Positions 34,042 to 43,260 of a stretch of DNA of 64,000 nt are shown piece by piece. Both the position numbers and the translations under genes were made by a program. Every line of letters starts with the position of its first letter. Positions within the stretch are counted from its first letter, which is position 1. The notes below the pieces were generated by a model. That model saw only the letters and a program-made list of their open reading frames with translations. It was not told the origin of the DNA and did no database searches. Origin of the DNA: Tamlana flava (GTDB lineage Bacteria; Bacteroidota; Bacteroidia; Flavobacteriales; Flavobacteriaceae); the NCBI RefSeq assembly GCF_041287255.1, contig NZ_JBGGTX010000003.1, forward strand, positions 248,001 to 312,000, given 5' to 3'.

Positions 34042-35031
34042 ATGAGGGAAGTTTCATTCATCAAGCAAAATAAGGAAAAATGGTTAAGTTTTGAAAGGGC
34101 AGTCTTTAATAATGATTTTGAAGACACTGATGAATTGGCCTCACAATACATCCATTTGATAAACGATCTTGCCTATGCCCAAACCTACTACCCAAAGAGT
34201 AAGGTCATTATTTATTTAAACCAATTGGCCGCCAAGGCGTTTCAAAAGATTTATAAAACCAAACGACAAGACACAAATAGAATAGTTGGCTTTTGGAAAA
34301 CCGAAATTCCTTTAATTTGCTACCAATACCGAAAATTTATTTATGTAGCCTTCATCATTTTTTTCGCGTTTACTTTTATTGGCGTGATTTCGGCAGCTAA
34401 CGATGGTGAATTTGTACGTTCCATTTTGGGCGATAATTACGTAAACATGTCTTTGGAAAATATTGAAAAAGGCGACCCTGTTGCCGTTTACAAAAGCGGA
34501 AGCAATTGGGGTGGTTTTATTGCCATAACAATAAATAACCTAAAAGTGGGCATTATTGCTTTCGTACTTGGTGTTTTTTTGGGTATTGGCACTCTTTACA
34601 TTATGTTTAACAATTGCATTATGCTGGGCTCGTTTCAGTATTTCTTTTACGAAAAAGGCGTGTTTTGGGAAAGCGTTCGCGGTATTTGGATCCACGGTTC
34701 TATGGAAATTTTTGCCATTGTGATTGAAGCCGCAGCGGGTTTAATTTTGGGTGCCAGCATTTTGTTTCCAGCAACACACTCACGATACACCTCACTTAAA
34801 ATGGGTGCCAAAACGGGCATTAAAATTTTAATCAGCACCTTCCCATTTACATTTGCAGCTGGCTTTTTAGAAGGTTTTGTTACACGCTATTCCAATGTTA
34901 TGCCGCATTGGTTGTCGGTGGGCATAATCCTCATCACTTTGTCCATTATCAGTTATTATTACTTGATTTACCCGTATGCCCTGCAAAGGCAAATCACAAA
35001 AACTCCATTTCCAGTCCCAAACCATTCTTGA
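34042..35031 (+). CDS. Stage II sporulation protein M-like membrane protein
   Basis: A 329-residue protein with a cytoplasmic N-terminal helical part (about 1-95) and five to six membrane helices. In sporulating Firmicutes SpoIIM works with peptidoglycan hydrolases; in Bacteroidota the family occurs without sporulation, next to MoxR genes. Segments such as NWGGFIAITINNLKVGIIAFVLG (shortened) and IHGSMEIFAIVIEAAAGLILG match the family. It heads the MoxR/DUF58 operon and overlaps the next start as TTGA. Confidence 0.88.
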   Translation: MREVSFIKQNKEKWLSFERAVFNNDFEDTDELASQYIHLINDLAYAQTYYPKSKVIIYLNQLAAKAFQKIYKTKRQDTNRIVGFWKTEIPLICYQYRKFIYVAFIIFFAFTFIGVISAANDGEFVRSILGDNYVNMSLENIEKGDPVAVYKSGSNWGGFIAITINNLKVGIIAFVLGVFLGIGTLYIMFNNCIMLGSFQYFFYEKGVFWESVRGIWIHGSMEIFAIVIEAAAGLILGASILFPATHSRYTSLKMGAKTGIKILISTFPFTFAAGFLEGFVTRYSNVMPHWLSVGIILITLSIISYYYLIYPYALQRQITKTPFPVPNHS

Positions 35032-35756
35032 AACTTTTCAATCCACATATTTGTATTTTTTTGTTTTTAATGGCTTTTAATATTCAGTCATTTTATGGAT
35101 TTAATGCCACACAAGAACCTGAACAAATTCGACATTTTGATGACGATTTTAAAGAGCATTATTCAGGCAGCAAATTCAATTATGAAGGTGAAGACATTGT
35201 TACCCAAACAGCAACAGGTTCTGGAAATTACGAAGATTACAAAAATGCCAAAGACCGACGGAAAGAGCGAAATAATTCTGATGCATTTTCCTTAAACCTT
35301 GGCCCGATAGAATGGATATTTTATCTAGCTATTGCTTTGGCTGTAATCTACTTAGTCTATATTTTATTTAATGAAGGTGGGGCTGGTTTGTTCTCAGCCA
35401 ACAGAAATAAAGCCATAAATTTGTATGAAGACATAACAGCCGAAAATATTGAGCATACGGATATTGATTCCTTTATTCTTAATGCCGAAAAGGAAGGCAA
35501 TTACCGACTTGCCATCCGGTATTATTACCTACTGGTTTTAAAAACACTGAGTCTTAAGAACCACATTAAATTTGAGGATGATAAAACCAATAGCGAGTAC
35601 CTCAACGAGATTTACAATAAGCCATTCAGTAAAGATTTTGAATACACCTCCTACCTCTACAATTACATTTGGTATGGTGAATTTCCGCTGAATGCCGACA
35701 AGTACCAGCTTGCAAAAACCAATTTCGCAACGCTTTTAAAACAGGTTAATACATGA
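35028..35756 (+). CDS. DUF4129 domain-containing membrane protein
   Basis: A 242-residue protein. I choose the TTG at 35028, which starts a plausible signal sequence (MKLFNPHICIFLFLMAF), because longer frames lie in the SpoIIM gene. After a charged periplasmic stretch there is one helix near residues 95-117, then a soluble C-terminal DUF4129 part with IRYYYLLVLKTLSLK and FEYTSYLYNYIWYGEFPL. In other bacteria this domain is fused to transglutaminase-like proteins in MoxR clusters. It overlaps the stop of the SpoIIM gene (TTGA) and the start of the next (ATGA). Confidence 0.8.
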   Translation: MKLFNPHICIFLFLMAFNIQSFYGFNATQEPEQIRHFDDDFKEHYSGSKFNYEGEDIVTQTATGSGNYEDYKNAKDRRKERNNSDAFSLNLGPIEWIFYLAIALAVIYLVYILFNEGGAGLFSANRNKAINLYEDITAENIEHTDIDSFILNAEKEGNYRLAIRYYYLLVLKTLSLKNHIKFEDDKTNSEYLNEIYNKPFSKDFEYTSYLYNYIWYGEFPLNADKYQLAKTNFATLLKQVNT

Positions 35757-36958
35757 AAAAAGTATTGCCTGTCGTCCTAATTTTAATTGCTCTAGTAATA
35801 ACAGCGGCCATTGTTATTGGCATTAAACGAACCAAAACTGTGGATTGGGAAGAGTCTTTTGATGAAAAAAGCAACAGGCCTTACGGCGTTAGCATTCTGT
35901 ATAAAGAGTTGCCAAAAATGTTTGAAGATTATAAAGTGAGGACGGTATACCATCAACCTTCCAGTTATTTAAGTGCCAATTCTGAAGATGGCTATGGCGA
36001 GCACGTGGCTGAAGGCAGTTATATCATTATTGGAAATTCTGATTATTTAACCGAAGATTCTGTTGATGAATTGCTGAAGTTTGTCAACAATGGGAATACG
36101 CTTTTCATTTCGGATTACTACTATCCACAAAAGCTACATGACACATTGAATCTTGATGTCGATTATGTTTTAAACGAAAAAGATAGTATTTCATATGAAT
36201 CCTTAGCATATATCGACATTGAAGAAATTGCTATCGACAGAAACGAAGGCGATAATTACTTTGGAAAATTCGACTCCATAAACTACACCGTTTTGGGGCA
36301 TTCTAAAATAGATTACAAACACGTTAATTTCCTTCAAATTCCTTTCGGAGCGGGCAATATTTTTCTTCACACCGAGCCAAAAGCCTTTACCAACTACAAC
36401 CTTTTAAAAGAAGATAGGTACAAATATGCCGAGGGTATTTTATCATATTTGCCAGAAAACCATGTGTACTTTGATTCATATGTAAAAATACAAACGGGTT
36501 ATGATGGTGATGTTGAAAAAGAATCTAACCTCAGCTGGTTTTTGGAGCAAATGTCGTTTCGGTGGGCATGGTACACGGCCCTTATTTTTACTGTTTTATT
36601 CATGATTTTTAATGCGAAACGCAGACAACGTATTATAAAAATAATTAACCCATTACAAAACACCACGGTTGGTTTTGTTAAAACCGTTTCGAACTTGTAT
36701 TTTGAAACCCAAGACCACAAAAATTTAGTCCACAAAAAAATAACCTATTTTTTGGAAAAAATCAGAACCGATTGCAACATAGATACTTCAGTTTTAAACG
36801 AAGACTTCATTAAAAAACTGGCCTCAAAAACAGGAAAGAAAAAAGAAGACGTAAAAAAAATAATCGATTTTATAAATTGGCTTAAAACAAAAAATGAGTT
36901 TTTTGAAGACAACCTCATAAAACTCAACAGACATATTGAAGCATTTTACACCAAATAA
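35753..36958 (+). CDS. DUF4350 domain-containing protein
   Basis: A 401-residue protein with an N-terminal anchor (residues 4-24), a periplasmic DUF4350 domain (about 30-240, with NRPYGVSILYKELP and NGNTLFISDYYYP), a second helix near 272-290 and a cytoplasmic C-terminal helical part. The DUF4350 part resembles the GATase-like folds of gliding and ABC-type auxiliary proteins, but no catalytic triad is visible. It is in the middle of the MoxR operon with 4-bp overlap to the gene before and 2 bp to moxR. Confidence 0.82.
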   Translation: MKKVLPVVLILIALVITAAIVIGIKRTKTVDWEESFDEKSNRPYGVSILYKELPKMFEDYKVRTVYHQPSSYLSANSEDGYGEHVAEGSYIIIGNSDYLTEDSVDELLKFVNNGNTLFISDYYYPQKLHDTLNLDVDYVLNEKDSISYESLAYIDIEEIAIDRNEGDNYFGKFDSINYTVLGHSKIDYKHVNFLQIPFGAGNIFLHTEPKAFTNYNLLKEDRYKYAEGILSYLPENHVYFDSYVKIQTGYDGDVEKESNLSWFLEQMSFRWAWYTALIFTVLFMIFNAKRRQRIIKIINPLQNTTVGFVKTVSNLYFETQDHKNLVHKKITYFLEKIRTDCNIDTSVLNEDFIKKLASKTGKKKEDVKKIIDFINWLKTKNEFFEDNLIKLNRHIEAFYTK

Positions 36959-36960
36959 TT

Positions 36961-38028
36961 ATGGAAGAGAACACACAGCCTCAAGACCCAAAAGACCAAA
37001 CCCCAAAGGAAGATATCATATCATCAATTGATGACAGCGCTTTGCAAGACAACAACACTTTGGAGTTTAAAAACCGATTGGATTTATCGGAATTGCAACA
37101 AAGCGTCAACACCATAAAACAGGAAATTGGCAAAGTGATTGTTGGGCAAAAAGATATGGTAGACATGCTTATTGCTTCGCTTTTAGCAAAAGGGCATTCA
37201 CTAATTGAAGGTGTTCCTGGCGTTGCCAAAACCATTACTGCTAAATTATTGGCAAAATCGCTGAGCGTTGGTTTTAGCCGTATTCAATTTACGCCAGATT
37301 TAATGCCCAGTGATATTTTAGGAACTTCAGTGTTCAATTTAAAGGACTCTGAATTTGAGTTTAAAAAAGGACCCATTTTCTCAAATATGATTTTAATTGA
37401 CGAGATAAACCGTGCGCCCGCCAAAACACAGGCGGCGTTATTTGAAGTTATGGAAGAGCAACAAATCACCATTGACGGAAATAAATATTTATTGGATGCT
37501 CCGTTTATGGTTTTGGCTACCCAAAACCCGATTGAGCAGGAAGGAACTTACCGATTGCCTGAAGCCCAATTGGACCGCTTTTTATTTAAAATAGATGTGG
37601 ATTACCCTAATTTGGAAGATGAAATTGAAATTCTTTCTAGAGAGCATCAACTAAAAGACAAGTTAAAAACCGATGAAATAGCTTCGTTCTTAACATCTAA
37701 ACAAATTTCGGAATATCAACATTTGGTAACACAGGTTTTAGTGGAGGAACATTTACTGAATTATATTGCACAATTAATTGTAACCACCAGAAGCAATCCG
37801 TTTTTGTATTTAGGGGCTTCCCCAAGGGCATCGATTGCCATTTTAAAAGCCAGCAAAGCATTTGCGGCGATGGGCGGACGCGATTTCGTCACTCCTGAGG
37901 ATATAAAACGTGCAGCCATTCCAGTATTGCATCATCGAGTTATCGTAACTCCGGAGCGCGAAATGGAAGGTGTTACCAGTAAGCAAATCATAAAACAGAT
38001 TATTGAGACCGTTGAAATACCGCGATAG
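36961..38028 (+). CDS. MoxR family AAA+ ATPase
   Basis: A 355-residue chaperone-like ATPase. After an acidic N-terminal tail of about 50 residues come Walker A GVPGVAKT, Walker B LIDEINRAP, sensor 1 in VLATQNPIEQEGTYRLPEAQ and the Arg finger/sensor 2 region with GASPRASIAILKASKAFA. MoxR proteins pair with DUF58 and VWA proteins to mature or assemble partner complexes. The gene order here with DUF58 and DUF4129 is a standard MoxR cluster. Confidence 0.94.
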   Translation: MEENTQPQDPKDQTPKEDIISSIDDSALQDNNTLEFKNRLDLSELQQSVNTIKQEIGKVIVGQKDMVDMLIASLLAKGHSLIEGVPGVAKTITAKLLAKSLSVGFSRIQFTPDLMPSDILGTSVFNLKDSEFEFKKGPIFSNMILIDEINRAPAKTQAALFEVMEEQQITIDGNKYLLDAPFMVLATQNPIEQEGTYRLPEAQLDRFLFKIDVDYPNLEDEIEILSREHQLKDKLKTDEIASFLTSKQISEYQHLVTQVLVEEHLLNYIAQLIVTTRSNPFLYLGASPRASIAILKASKAFAAMGGRDFVTPEDIKRAAIPVLHHRVIVTPEREMEGVTSKQIIKQIIETVEIPR

Positions 38029-38064
38029 TTTCAGTAAAATCTATTAAACTTAAATTTAGAAATT

Positions 38065-38427
38065 ATGTTCAAAAAACCTTTTTCATTTGAAGGCAGAATT
38101 AGAAGATTAGAGTATGGATTAAGCTATTTGGGATACATGTTACTGGCCAATTTAATGGATTTGATATACATTACTTTAGATGTTCAAGTTGACCCCGTAC
38201 TGAATTTGGTCATTCTTTTACCTGCGGTTTACTTTGTTCTTGCCCAGGGAGCAAAACGTTGTCATGATAGAGGCAACAGTGGTTGGTATCAAATTATTCC
38301 ATTTTATGTGTTTTGGATGATTTTTGCAGACGGCGACCATGGCCCAAATGAATATGGCGACAACCCAAAAGGCATTGGAAATTATGATGATATTGACGAA
38401 ATCGGAAAACCATTTGAATTGGAATAA
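38065..38427 (+). CDS. DUF805 domain-containing membrane protein
   Basis: A 120-residue protein with an N-terminal SFEGRIRRLEYGLS motif and three helices, typical of DUF805. The motif KRCHDRGNSGWYQIIPF is complete. Function unknown. It sits between moxR and the DUF58 gene, which is an unusual insertion into the otherwise tight order; gaps are 36 and 24 bp. Confidence 0.88.
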   Translation: MFKKPFSFEGRIRRLEYGLSYLGYMLLANLMDLIYITLDVQVDPVLNLVILLPAVYFVLAQGAKRCHDRGNSGWYQIIPFYVFWMIFADGDHGPNEYGDNPKGIGNYDDIDEIGKPFELE

Positions 38428-38451
38428 GCAATAGCTAACAACCTTTGAAGT

Positions 38452-39783
38452 TTGAAATTCCTTAAACCCTTTTACATACAACCCCGTTTCTTCTATGCCG
38501 GCATTGGTATTGTGATGCTGTTTGCTTTAAGTTATTTCATTCCGCCTTTATTCAATATTGCCCAACTTTCTATCCTCATTTTAATACTGTTTTTTGTATC
38601 GGATTTTCTCATCATCTTTATTGGAAAAAACAAAATTGAAGCGGCTAGGATATTGCCGGACAAATTTTCTAATGGTGATAAAAACCAAGTAAAATTAAGC
38701 ATCACCAACAATTACCCTATTTTAATTCAGTTGGAAATCATTGACGAAATACCCGAACAATTTCAGGTGCGTGATTTCAAAATAAAAGAAACCATTTCTC
38801 CAAGAAAAAGCACGTCCATCAAATATCATTTAAATCCTACAGAACGCGGGGAATATCATTTTGGTAGTTTGAATCTTTATGCCTCATCGATTTTAAACCT
38901 CGTTGCAAAACGCTTCACTTTTGAAGATGGTGCGATGGTGCCAACTTATCCAAGTTTTAAGCAACTAAAAAAGTTTGAGCTTTTAAACATCAATCAAAAC
39001 TCGTTGGAATATGGGTTGAAGAAAGTCCGAAGGCTTGGGCATTCCATGGAATTTGAGCAAATAAAAGAGTATGTTTTAGGTGATGATTTGCGAACCATAA
39101 ACTGGAAAGCAACGGCCAAAAAAAACCAATTGATGGTTAACCAATTTCAGGACGAAAAATCACAACCTGTTTATTCCATTATCGATAAAGGGCGTATTAT
39201 GAAAATGCCCTTTAACGAATTGAGTCTTTTGGACTACGCCATTAATGCGACTTTGGTTATCAGCAATGTGGTTTTAAAAAAACACGATAAAGCCGGGATA
39301 ATGTCATTTTCAAAACGCATTGAAAACGTGGTTGCTGCTGAAAGACGAAGCTCACAAATGCATCTTATTTTAGAAGCCCTTTATAATATTAAGACCGATT
39401 TTTTTGAAAGTGATTTTAGCCGCTTGTACGCCAATATAAAACGCCACATTACGCACAGAAGCCTCATTTTAATGTACACCAATTTTGAGACTTTGGACGG
39501 TTTGGAAAGGCAACTCCCTTATTTAAAGGCCATATCAAAAGCCCATTTGTTGGTGGTTATTTTCTTTAAAAATACCGAATTAGACAATTTGATAAAAAAT
39601 AAAGCCGAGACCATCCAACAGGTTTACGATAAAGTAATTGCAGAAAAATTTGAATTTGAAAAACGCCTGATTGTAAACGAACTAAAAAAGTACGGCATCC
39701 ATTCCATCCTTACCATACCCGAAAATTTAACGATAGACACGATTAACAAATATCTGGAAATAAAAGCTAGGGGCTTACTTTAG
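38452..39783 (+). CDS. DUF58 domain-containing protein
   Basis: A 443-residue protein with two N-terminal helices (about 14-60), a beta-rich domain and the DUF58 signature LGDDLRTINWKATAKKNQLMV followed by a VWA-like region (VYSIIDKGRIMKM). DUF58 proteins are the usual partners of MoxR ATPases. The gene starts with TTG at 38452, since no ATG fits. It is last in the operon and is followed by a hairpin terminator. Confidence 0.9.
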   Translation: MKFLKPFYIQPRFFYAGIGIVMLFALSYFIPPLFNIAQLSILILILFFVSDFLIIFIGKNKIEAARILPDKFSNGDKNQVKLSITNNYPILIQLEIIDEIPEQFQVRDFKIKETISPRKSTSIKYHLNPTERGEYHFGSLNLYASSILNLVAKRFTFEDGAMVPTYPSFKQLKKFELLNINQNSLEYGLKKVRRLGHSMEFEQIKEYVLGDDLRTINWKATAKKNQLMVNQFQDEKSQPVYSIIDKGRIMKMPFNELSLLDYAINATLVISNVVLKKHDKAGIMSFSKRIENVVAAERRSSQMHLILEALYNIKTDFFESDFSRLYANIKRHITHRSLILMYTNFETLDGLERQLPYLKAISKAHLLVVIFFKNTELDNLIKNKAETIQQVYDKVIAEKFEFEKRLIVNELKKYGIHSILTIPENLTIDTINKYLEIKARGLL

Positions 39784-39791
39784 GAAGTTGC

Positions 39792-39825
39792 AAAAAAAAA
39801 GCATCCTAAAAGATGCTCTTCTTGC
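39792..39825. terminator. Terminator between DUF58 gene and dps
   Basis: AGCATC (39800-39805) and GATGCT (39812-39817) pair around CTAAAA, preceded by a run of nine A and followed by a T/C-rich tract, so it may work for both converging genes. Confidence 0.7.
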
Positions 39826-39843
39826 TATTAATCTATCTTAATT

Positions 39844-40329
39844 TTAAATGGCCTCGCCTAGCCAAGCTTTCATCATCCAAACCGTTTTTTCTTGTTCAGT
39901 AATAAAATCACTCATCATAGAGTTTGTTCCTTCATCATTAGCATCATCAGATTTTTCTAAAATAATGCGTTCAATTTTCAACAACTCAGTCAAGGAATCC
40001 ACAATTAATTTCACAGCTCTTTCATCCTGAGAAATGTTTTTTCCAACAGGCACCTGAGCTCTAGAAGAGTAATCTTCAAATGTATGAAGAGGCGTTTCGC
40101 CTAATGTTAAAATTCGTTCGGCAATTTCATCTACCTTAATGTTGGCATCCGTGTATAATTCTTCAAACTTCACATGTAAATCAAAGAAGCGCTTCCCTTT
40201 AATATTCCAGTGAATACCTCTTAAATTCTGATAATATATTTGAAAATTTGCCAATAAATGATTCAAATCTTTGGCTAAAACTTTTGTTTTTTCTGTATCT
40301 AATCCAATACTATTTAATGTCATTTCCAT
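39844..40329 (-). CDS. dps: Dps family DNA-binding/ferritin-like protein
   Basis: A 161-residue four-helix protein that forms a 12-mer cage, oxidises iron with peroxide and protects DNA. The ferroxidase ligands lie in IHWNIKGKRFFDLHVKFEELYTD (shortened: His in IHWNIKG, Asp and Glu in FFDLHVKFEE), as in Dps. EIAERILTLGETP follows. It is divergent from oxyR, which is the classical regulator of dps. Confidence 0.93.
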   Translation of the reverse strand: MEMTLNSIGLDTEKTKVLAKDLNHLLANFQIYYQNLRGIHWNIKGKRFFDLHVKFEELYTDANIKVDEIAERILTLGETPLHTFEDYSSRAQVPVGKNISQDERAVKLIVDSLTELLKIERIILEKSDDANDEGTNSMMSDFITEQEKTVWMMKAWLGEAI

Positions 40330-40427
40330 AATCTTTCTTATTTACCACAAATTTAATTTATAATTAACGCTTATTTCCATAAGTTTTATTGATAGTTTTT
40401 ATATTTTTATAGCCTCAATTTATACTC
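40330..40427. promoter_or_regulatory. dps/oxyR divergent regulatory region
   Basis: A 98-bp AT-rich gap. A minus-strand TAAATTTG at 40355-40348 fits the -7 box for dps but lacks a -33 TTG at the usual distance. A GATAG..TATAG pair (around 40391-40413) might be an OxyR half-site set, but this is weak. Confidence 0.4.
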
Positions 40428-41372
40428 ATGACCATTACTCAATTATATTATGTTTTGGCAGTTGCCGAAAACCAAAATTTTACTAAAGCAGCCGAAAAAT
40501 GTTTTGTGACGCAGCCCACGTTGAGCATGCAAATACAGAAGCTTGAGGACGAACTGGACATTCAAATATTCGACCGAAGCAAAAAGCCCATTGAATTGAC
40601 AGATGTTGGCCGAAAAATTGTAACCCAGGCCAGAAACATTGTTAACGAATCCTATAGAATACAAGATATTGTTGACCAGCAGAAAGGCTTTATTGGCGGT
40701 GAATTTAGACTGGGCATCATTCCAACGGTTATGCCAACTCTGTTGCCCATGTTCCTTAAGAATTTTATAAGGAAGCATCCAAAAGTAAAGCTTAAAATAG
40801 AAGAGCTGACCACCGATGAAATCATTGCGAGAATTAACGAGGGGCATTTAGATGCAGCGATAGCAGCAACGCCTTTAGAAGACGAAAACATCAAGGAACG
40901 TGTACTGTATTACGAACCGTTCGTTAGCTATATTCCGAAAGGGCATAGGTTGCATACCAATAAGAAAATAGAGGTTTCAGATCTAGAGATCGATGATATG
41001 CTTCTTCTTGAAGACGGGCATTGCTTTAGAGATGGTGTAATTAACTTATGTAAGGTTTTTAAAGACCATTCTGAAGATAAATTTCAATTGGAAAGCGGAA
41101 GTATTGAAACCCTAGTGAAATTATCGAATGAAGGTTTGGGAATGACCCTTTTACCCTATTTGCATACATTGGATATTCACGACAAAGAAAAAGAAAACCT
41201 ACATTATTTTAGTGAACCTTCACCAGCAAGAGAAGTTAGCATCATTTATCACAAGAGTGAACTGAAAATGCAGATTATTGAGGCCTTACAGGATGTCATT
41301 TCAGGAATCATCCGAGGAGCCATTAAATTTCAGGATGTAAAAATCATCAGTCCTTTACCTAAAAGGGCATAA
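40428..41372 (+). CDS. oxyR: Hydrogen peroxide-sensing regulator OxyR (LysR family)
   Basis: A 314-residue LysR-type regulator with an N-terminal winged helix-turn-helix (about 1-60; FTKAAEKCFVTQPTLSMQIQK in part) and a C-terminal sensor domain. The peroxide-reactive and resolving Cys are both present, Cys199 in EDGHCFRD and Cys208 in NLCKV, with the same numbering and spacing as E. coli OxyR. The divergent dps gene is a likely target. The transcript ends at a strong hairpin. Confidence 0.94.
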   Translation: MTITQLYYVLAVAENQNFTKAAEKCFVTQPTLSMQIQKLEDELDIQIFDRSKKPIELTDVGRKIVTQARNIVNESYRIQDIVDQQKGFIGGEFRLGIIPTVMPTLLPMFLKNFIRKHPKVKLKIEELTTDEIIARINEGHLDAAIAATPLEDENIKERVLYYEPFVSYIPKGHRLHTNKKIEVSDLEIDDMLLLEDGHCFRDGVINLCKVFKDHSEDKFQLESGSIETLVKLSNEGLGMTLLPYLHTLDIHDKEKENLHYFSEPSPAREVSIIYHKSELKMQIIEALQDVISGIIRGAIKFQDVKIISPLPKRA

Positions 41373-41405
41373 AAAAGGCGACCGATAATCGGTCGCCTTT
41401 TTTTA
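41371..41405. terminator. Terminator between oxyR and a small gene
   Basis: GGCGACCGAT and ATCGGTCGCC form a long stem flanked by A and T runs. It overlaps the oxyR stop and the stop of the converging 65-codon gene. Confidence 0.9.
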
Positions 41406-41600
41406 TGGTTTTAAATAAATTAAACACTGATTTAATTCTGGGTTTTGCTGAATCAGAGAATGAATAAAAATTTTAAGCTCTTCAATCTCATAAGGCAATA
41501 AACGGTTTAGCGCCTTTTGTACTTCTCTGCAAAACAAAGTTACATCAAAACTAACTTTATTAAGTACCGTTTTGGTGTACTCAAGCATTGCTCTCGCCAT
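41403..41600 (-). CDS. Small hypothetical protein (65 residues)
   Basis: The frame encodes a helical, soluble protein with one Cys pair-free core (MARAMLEYTKTVLNKVSF, then FCREVQKALNRLLPYEIEELK). I treat it as real because it has its own space between two other genes, an ATG start, a terminator at its end and a composition unlike a shadow frame. It resembles small conserved flavobacterial proteins; no function is known to me. Confidence 0.6.
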   Translation of the reverse strand: MARAMLEYTKTVLNKVSFDVTLFCREVQKALNRLLPYEIEELKIFIHSLIQQNPELNQCLIYLKP

Positions 41601-41721
41601 ATCTTTGTTAAGGTTTAAGGTTTGAATAATTGTAGATCTTTATTAATAGGCTTTTGTTTTAATAACGTGGCAATTTACTAAAAAATTGGATAAACAGTCT
41701 TATTTTTTCGTTAATTAACAT

Positions 41722-42522
41722 TTAAAATCTGTTATCCCCATCAAGCAAATCGCCTAAGCCCCCGAGAATACTGCCCTCTCCTTTATCTTTACCTCCACCT
41801 CTTGGTGCAGATGCCAAAACACGACCTGCCAATCTACTAAATGGTAAAGATTGGATATACACCGTACCAGGACCTTGCAGTTTAGCAAAGAACAATCCCT
41901 CGCCGCCAAAAATGGTGTTTCTTATACCGCCTATAAATTCGATATCATAATCAACGGAATGGTCAAAACCTACAATACAACCAGTATCTACCCTAAGTAT
42001 TTCGCCAGCTTTAAGTTCTTTCATGGCCATGGTACCGCCAGCATGAACAAAGGCCATGCCATCACCTTCCAATTTTTGCATAATGAACCCTTCTCCACCG
42101 AAAAGCCCTCGGCCTAATTTTTTGGAAAACTCAATACCAATACTCACGCCTTAAGCCGCACAGAGAAAAGCATCTTTTTGGCAAATGAACTTACCTCCAA
42201 AACGGGTTAAATCTATTGGAATGATTTTTCCGGGATATGGCGATGCAAAAGACACATTGCGTTTCCCAACCACGTTGTTGTAAAAAGCTGTCATAAATAA
42301 ACTTTCACCGGTTAGGATTCGTTTTCCTGCTCCCAATATTTTCCCTAAAAAACCTGTATCTTTTTGCGAACCATCACCAAAAATAGTCTCCATTTTTATG
42401 CCGTCGTCCATCATCATAAAACTGCCTGCCTCGGCAACAACCCCTTCTTGCGGGTCGAGTTCTATTTCTACATATTGCATTTCTTCCCCGTAGATTCTAT
42501 AGTCAATTTCGTGTGCTGTCAT
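41722..42522 (-). pseudogene. AIM24/TIGR00266 family protein broken by a nonsense codon
   Basis: Two halves in one frame, 42522-42151 (123 codons) and 42147-41722 (141 codons), are separated only by a TAA at 42153-42151. The reading goes KDAFLCAA-stop-GVSIGIEFSKKLGRGLFGG, and family members usually have FLCAAKG here, so AAA to TAA is the simplest change. Everything else is intact: AEAGSFMMMDDGIKM, GESLFMTAFYN, GEGFIMQKLEGDGMAFVHAGG (in part) and the Gly/Lys tail. The family forms beta-sandwich proteins of unknown role. A GTG two codons after the stop might allow restart. Sequencing error or recent mutation are both possible. Confidence 0.8.
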
Positions 42523-42647
42523 TTTAATGTTTTTTGTTGATTCTTTTATTTGTTGGTTTGTTTTGGGTTTTGTTACAGTTCTTTGCTAGTTGTTTAGATG
42601 TTTGATGTTAAGTCTCCATACAACTGTACACCTTAACAACAAACAAT

Positions 42648-43103
42648 TTAACTTTTAACCTTAATGCTCCATTCAAACTTAAAAGTGGAAACTTCGAGAC
42701 CTTCTTCATTCACGCCAACCGAAGTCATCAATACTGTTTGCCCCTCACCTGTTTCGATTGTTTTTCTTAGGGCTTTATCAATTAGATGACCTTCATTACA
42801 CGTAAAAGTGATTCTTCCTGTAGCCTTTTTGGTAAAAATAGAACTATTGGAAGTAACGAGCATGGAAATCTTTCTTCCAGATTCTTGGATTTTAGCCGTA
42901 ACCAAAGCACCGGTTGAAAACTCTGCAGCCATACCCTGCACCGCCCAAAACATGGATTTAAATGGGTTTTGATTTATCCATCTGTGTTTTACGGTAACGA
43001 CACATTTACTGTCATCAATATATTTGGTACGAACCCCACATAAGTAAGCAGAAGGCAACTTAAACATGGTAAAAGCATTTAATTTTCTGGGTGTTAGTTT
43101 CAT
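42648..43103 (-). CDS. DUF4442 hotdog-fold protein
   Basis: A 151-residue protein of the DUF4442 family, which has a hotdog fold like acyl-CoA thioesterases. VKHRWINQNPFKSMFWAVQGMAAE is the characteristic stretch (shortened: NQNPFKSMFWAVQ). The catalytic residues of thioesterases are not clearly identifiable, so activity is uncertain. It is divergent from the DUF4870 gene and has no operon partner. Confidence 0.82.
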   Translation of the reverse strand: MKLTPRKLNAFTMFKLPSAYLCGVRTKYIDDSKCVVTVKHRWINQNPFKSMFWAVQGMAAEFSTGALVTAKIQESGRKISMLVTSNSSIFTKKATGRITFTCNEGHLIDKALRKTIETGEGQTVLMTSVGVNEEGLEVSTFKFEWSIKVKS

Positions 43104-43212
43104 TTTGAAGCTTTAAATTTTTCTCTAAGTTATGAAATTATACATCATCAAAATATGTTAAAAATATGTTAATTTTTAGTACTATGCGTAACAAAGTACC
43201 TTATTTTAGACA

Positions 43213-43220
43213 TATATTTG
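43213..43220 (+). promoter_or_regulatory. -7 box upstream of the DUF4870 gene
   Basis: TATATTTG, 40 bp before the start of the DUF4870 gene. No -33 TTG at the normal distance. Upstream are two direct copies of AAATATGTTAA (about 43150-43172) and an imperfect AGTACT..AAGTACC inverted repeat (about 43178-43200), which could bind a regulator. Confidence 0.35.
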
Positions 43221-43260
43221 CATAAGAAACTATTATATGTTCTAAATCAATCAAGAAATC

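Noticed and set aside
34908..35027. N-terminal extension of the DUF4129 protein
   Set aside because: It overlaps the SpoIIM gene and does not look like a signal peptide; the TTG at 35028 gives one.
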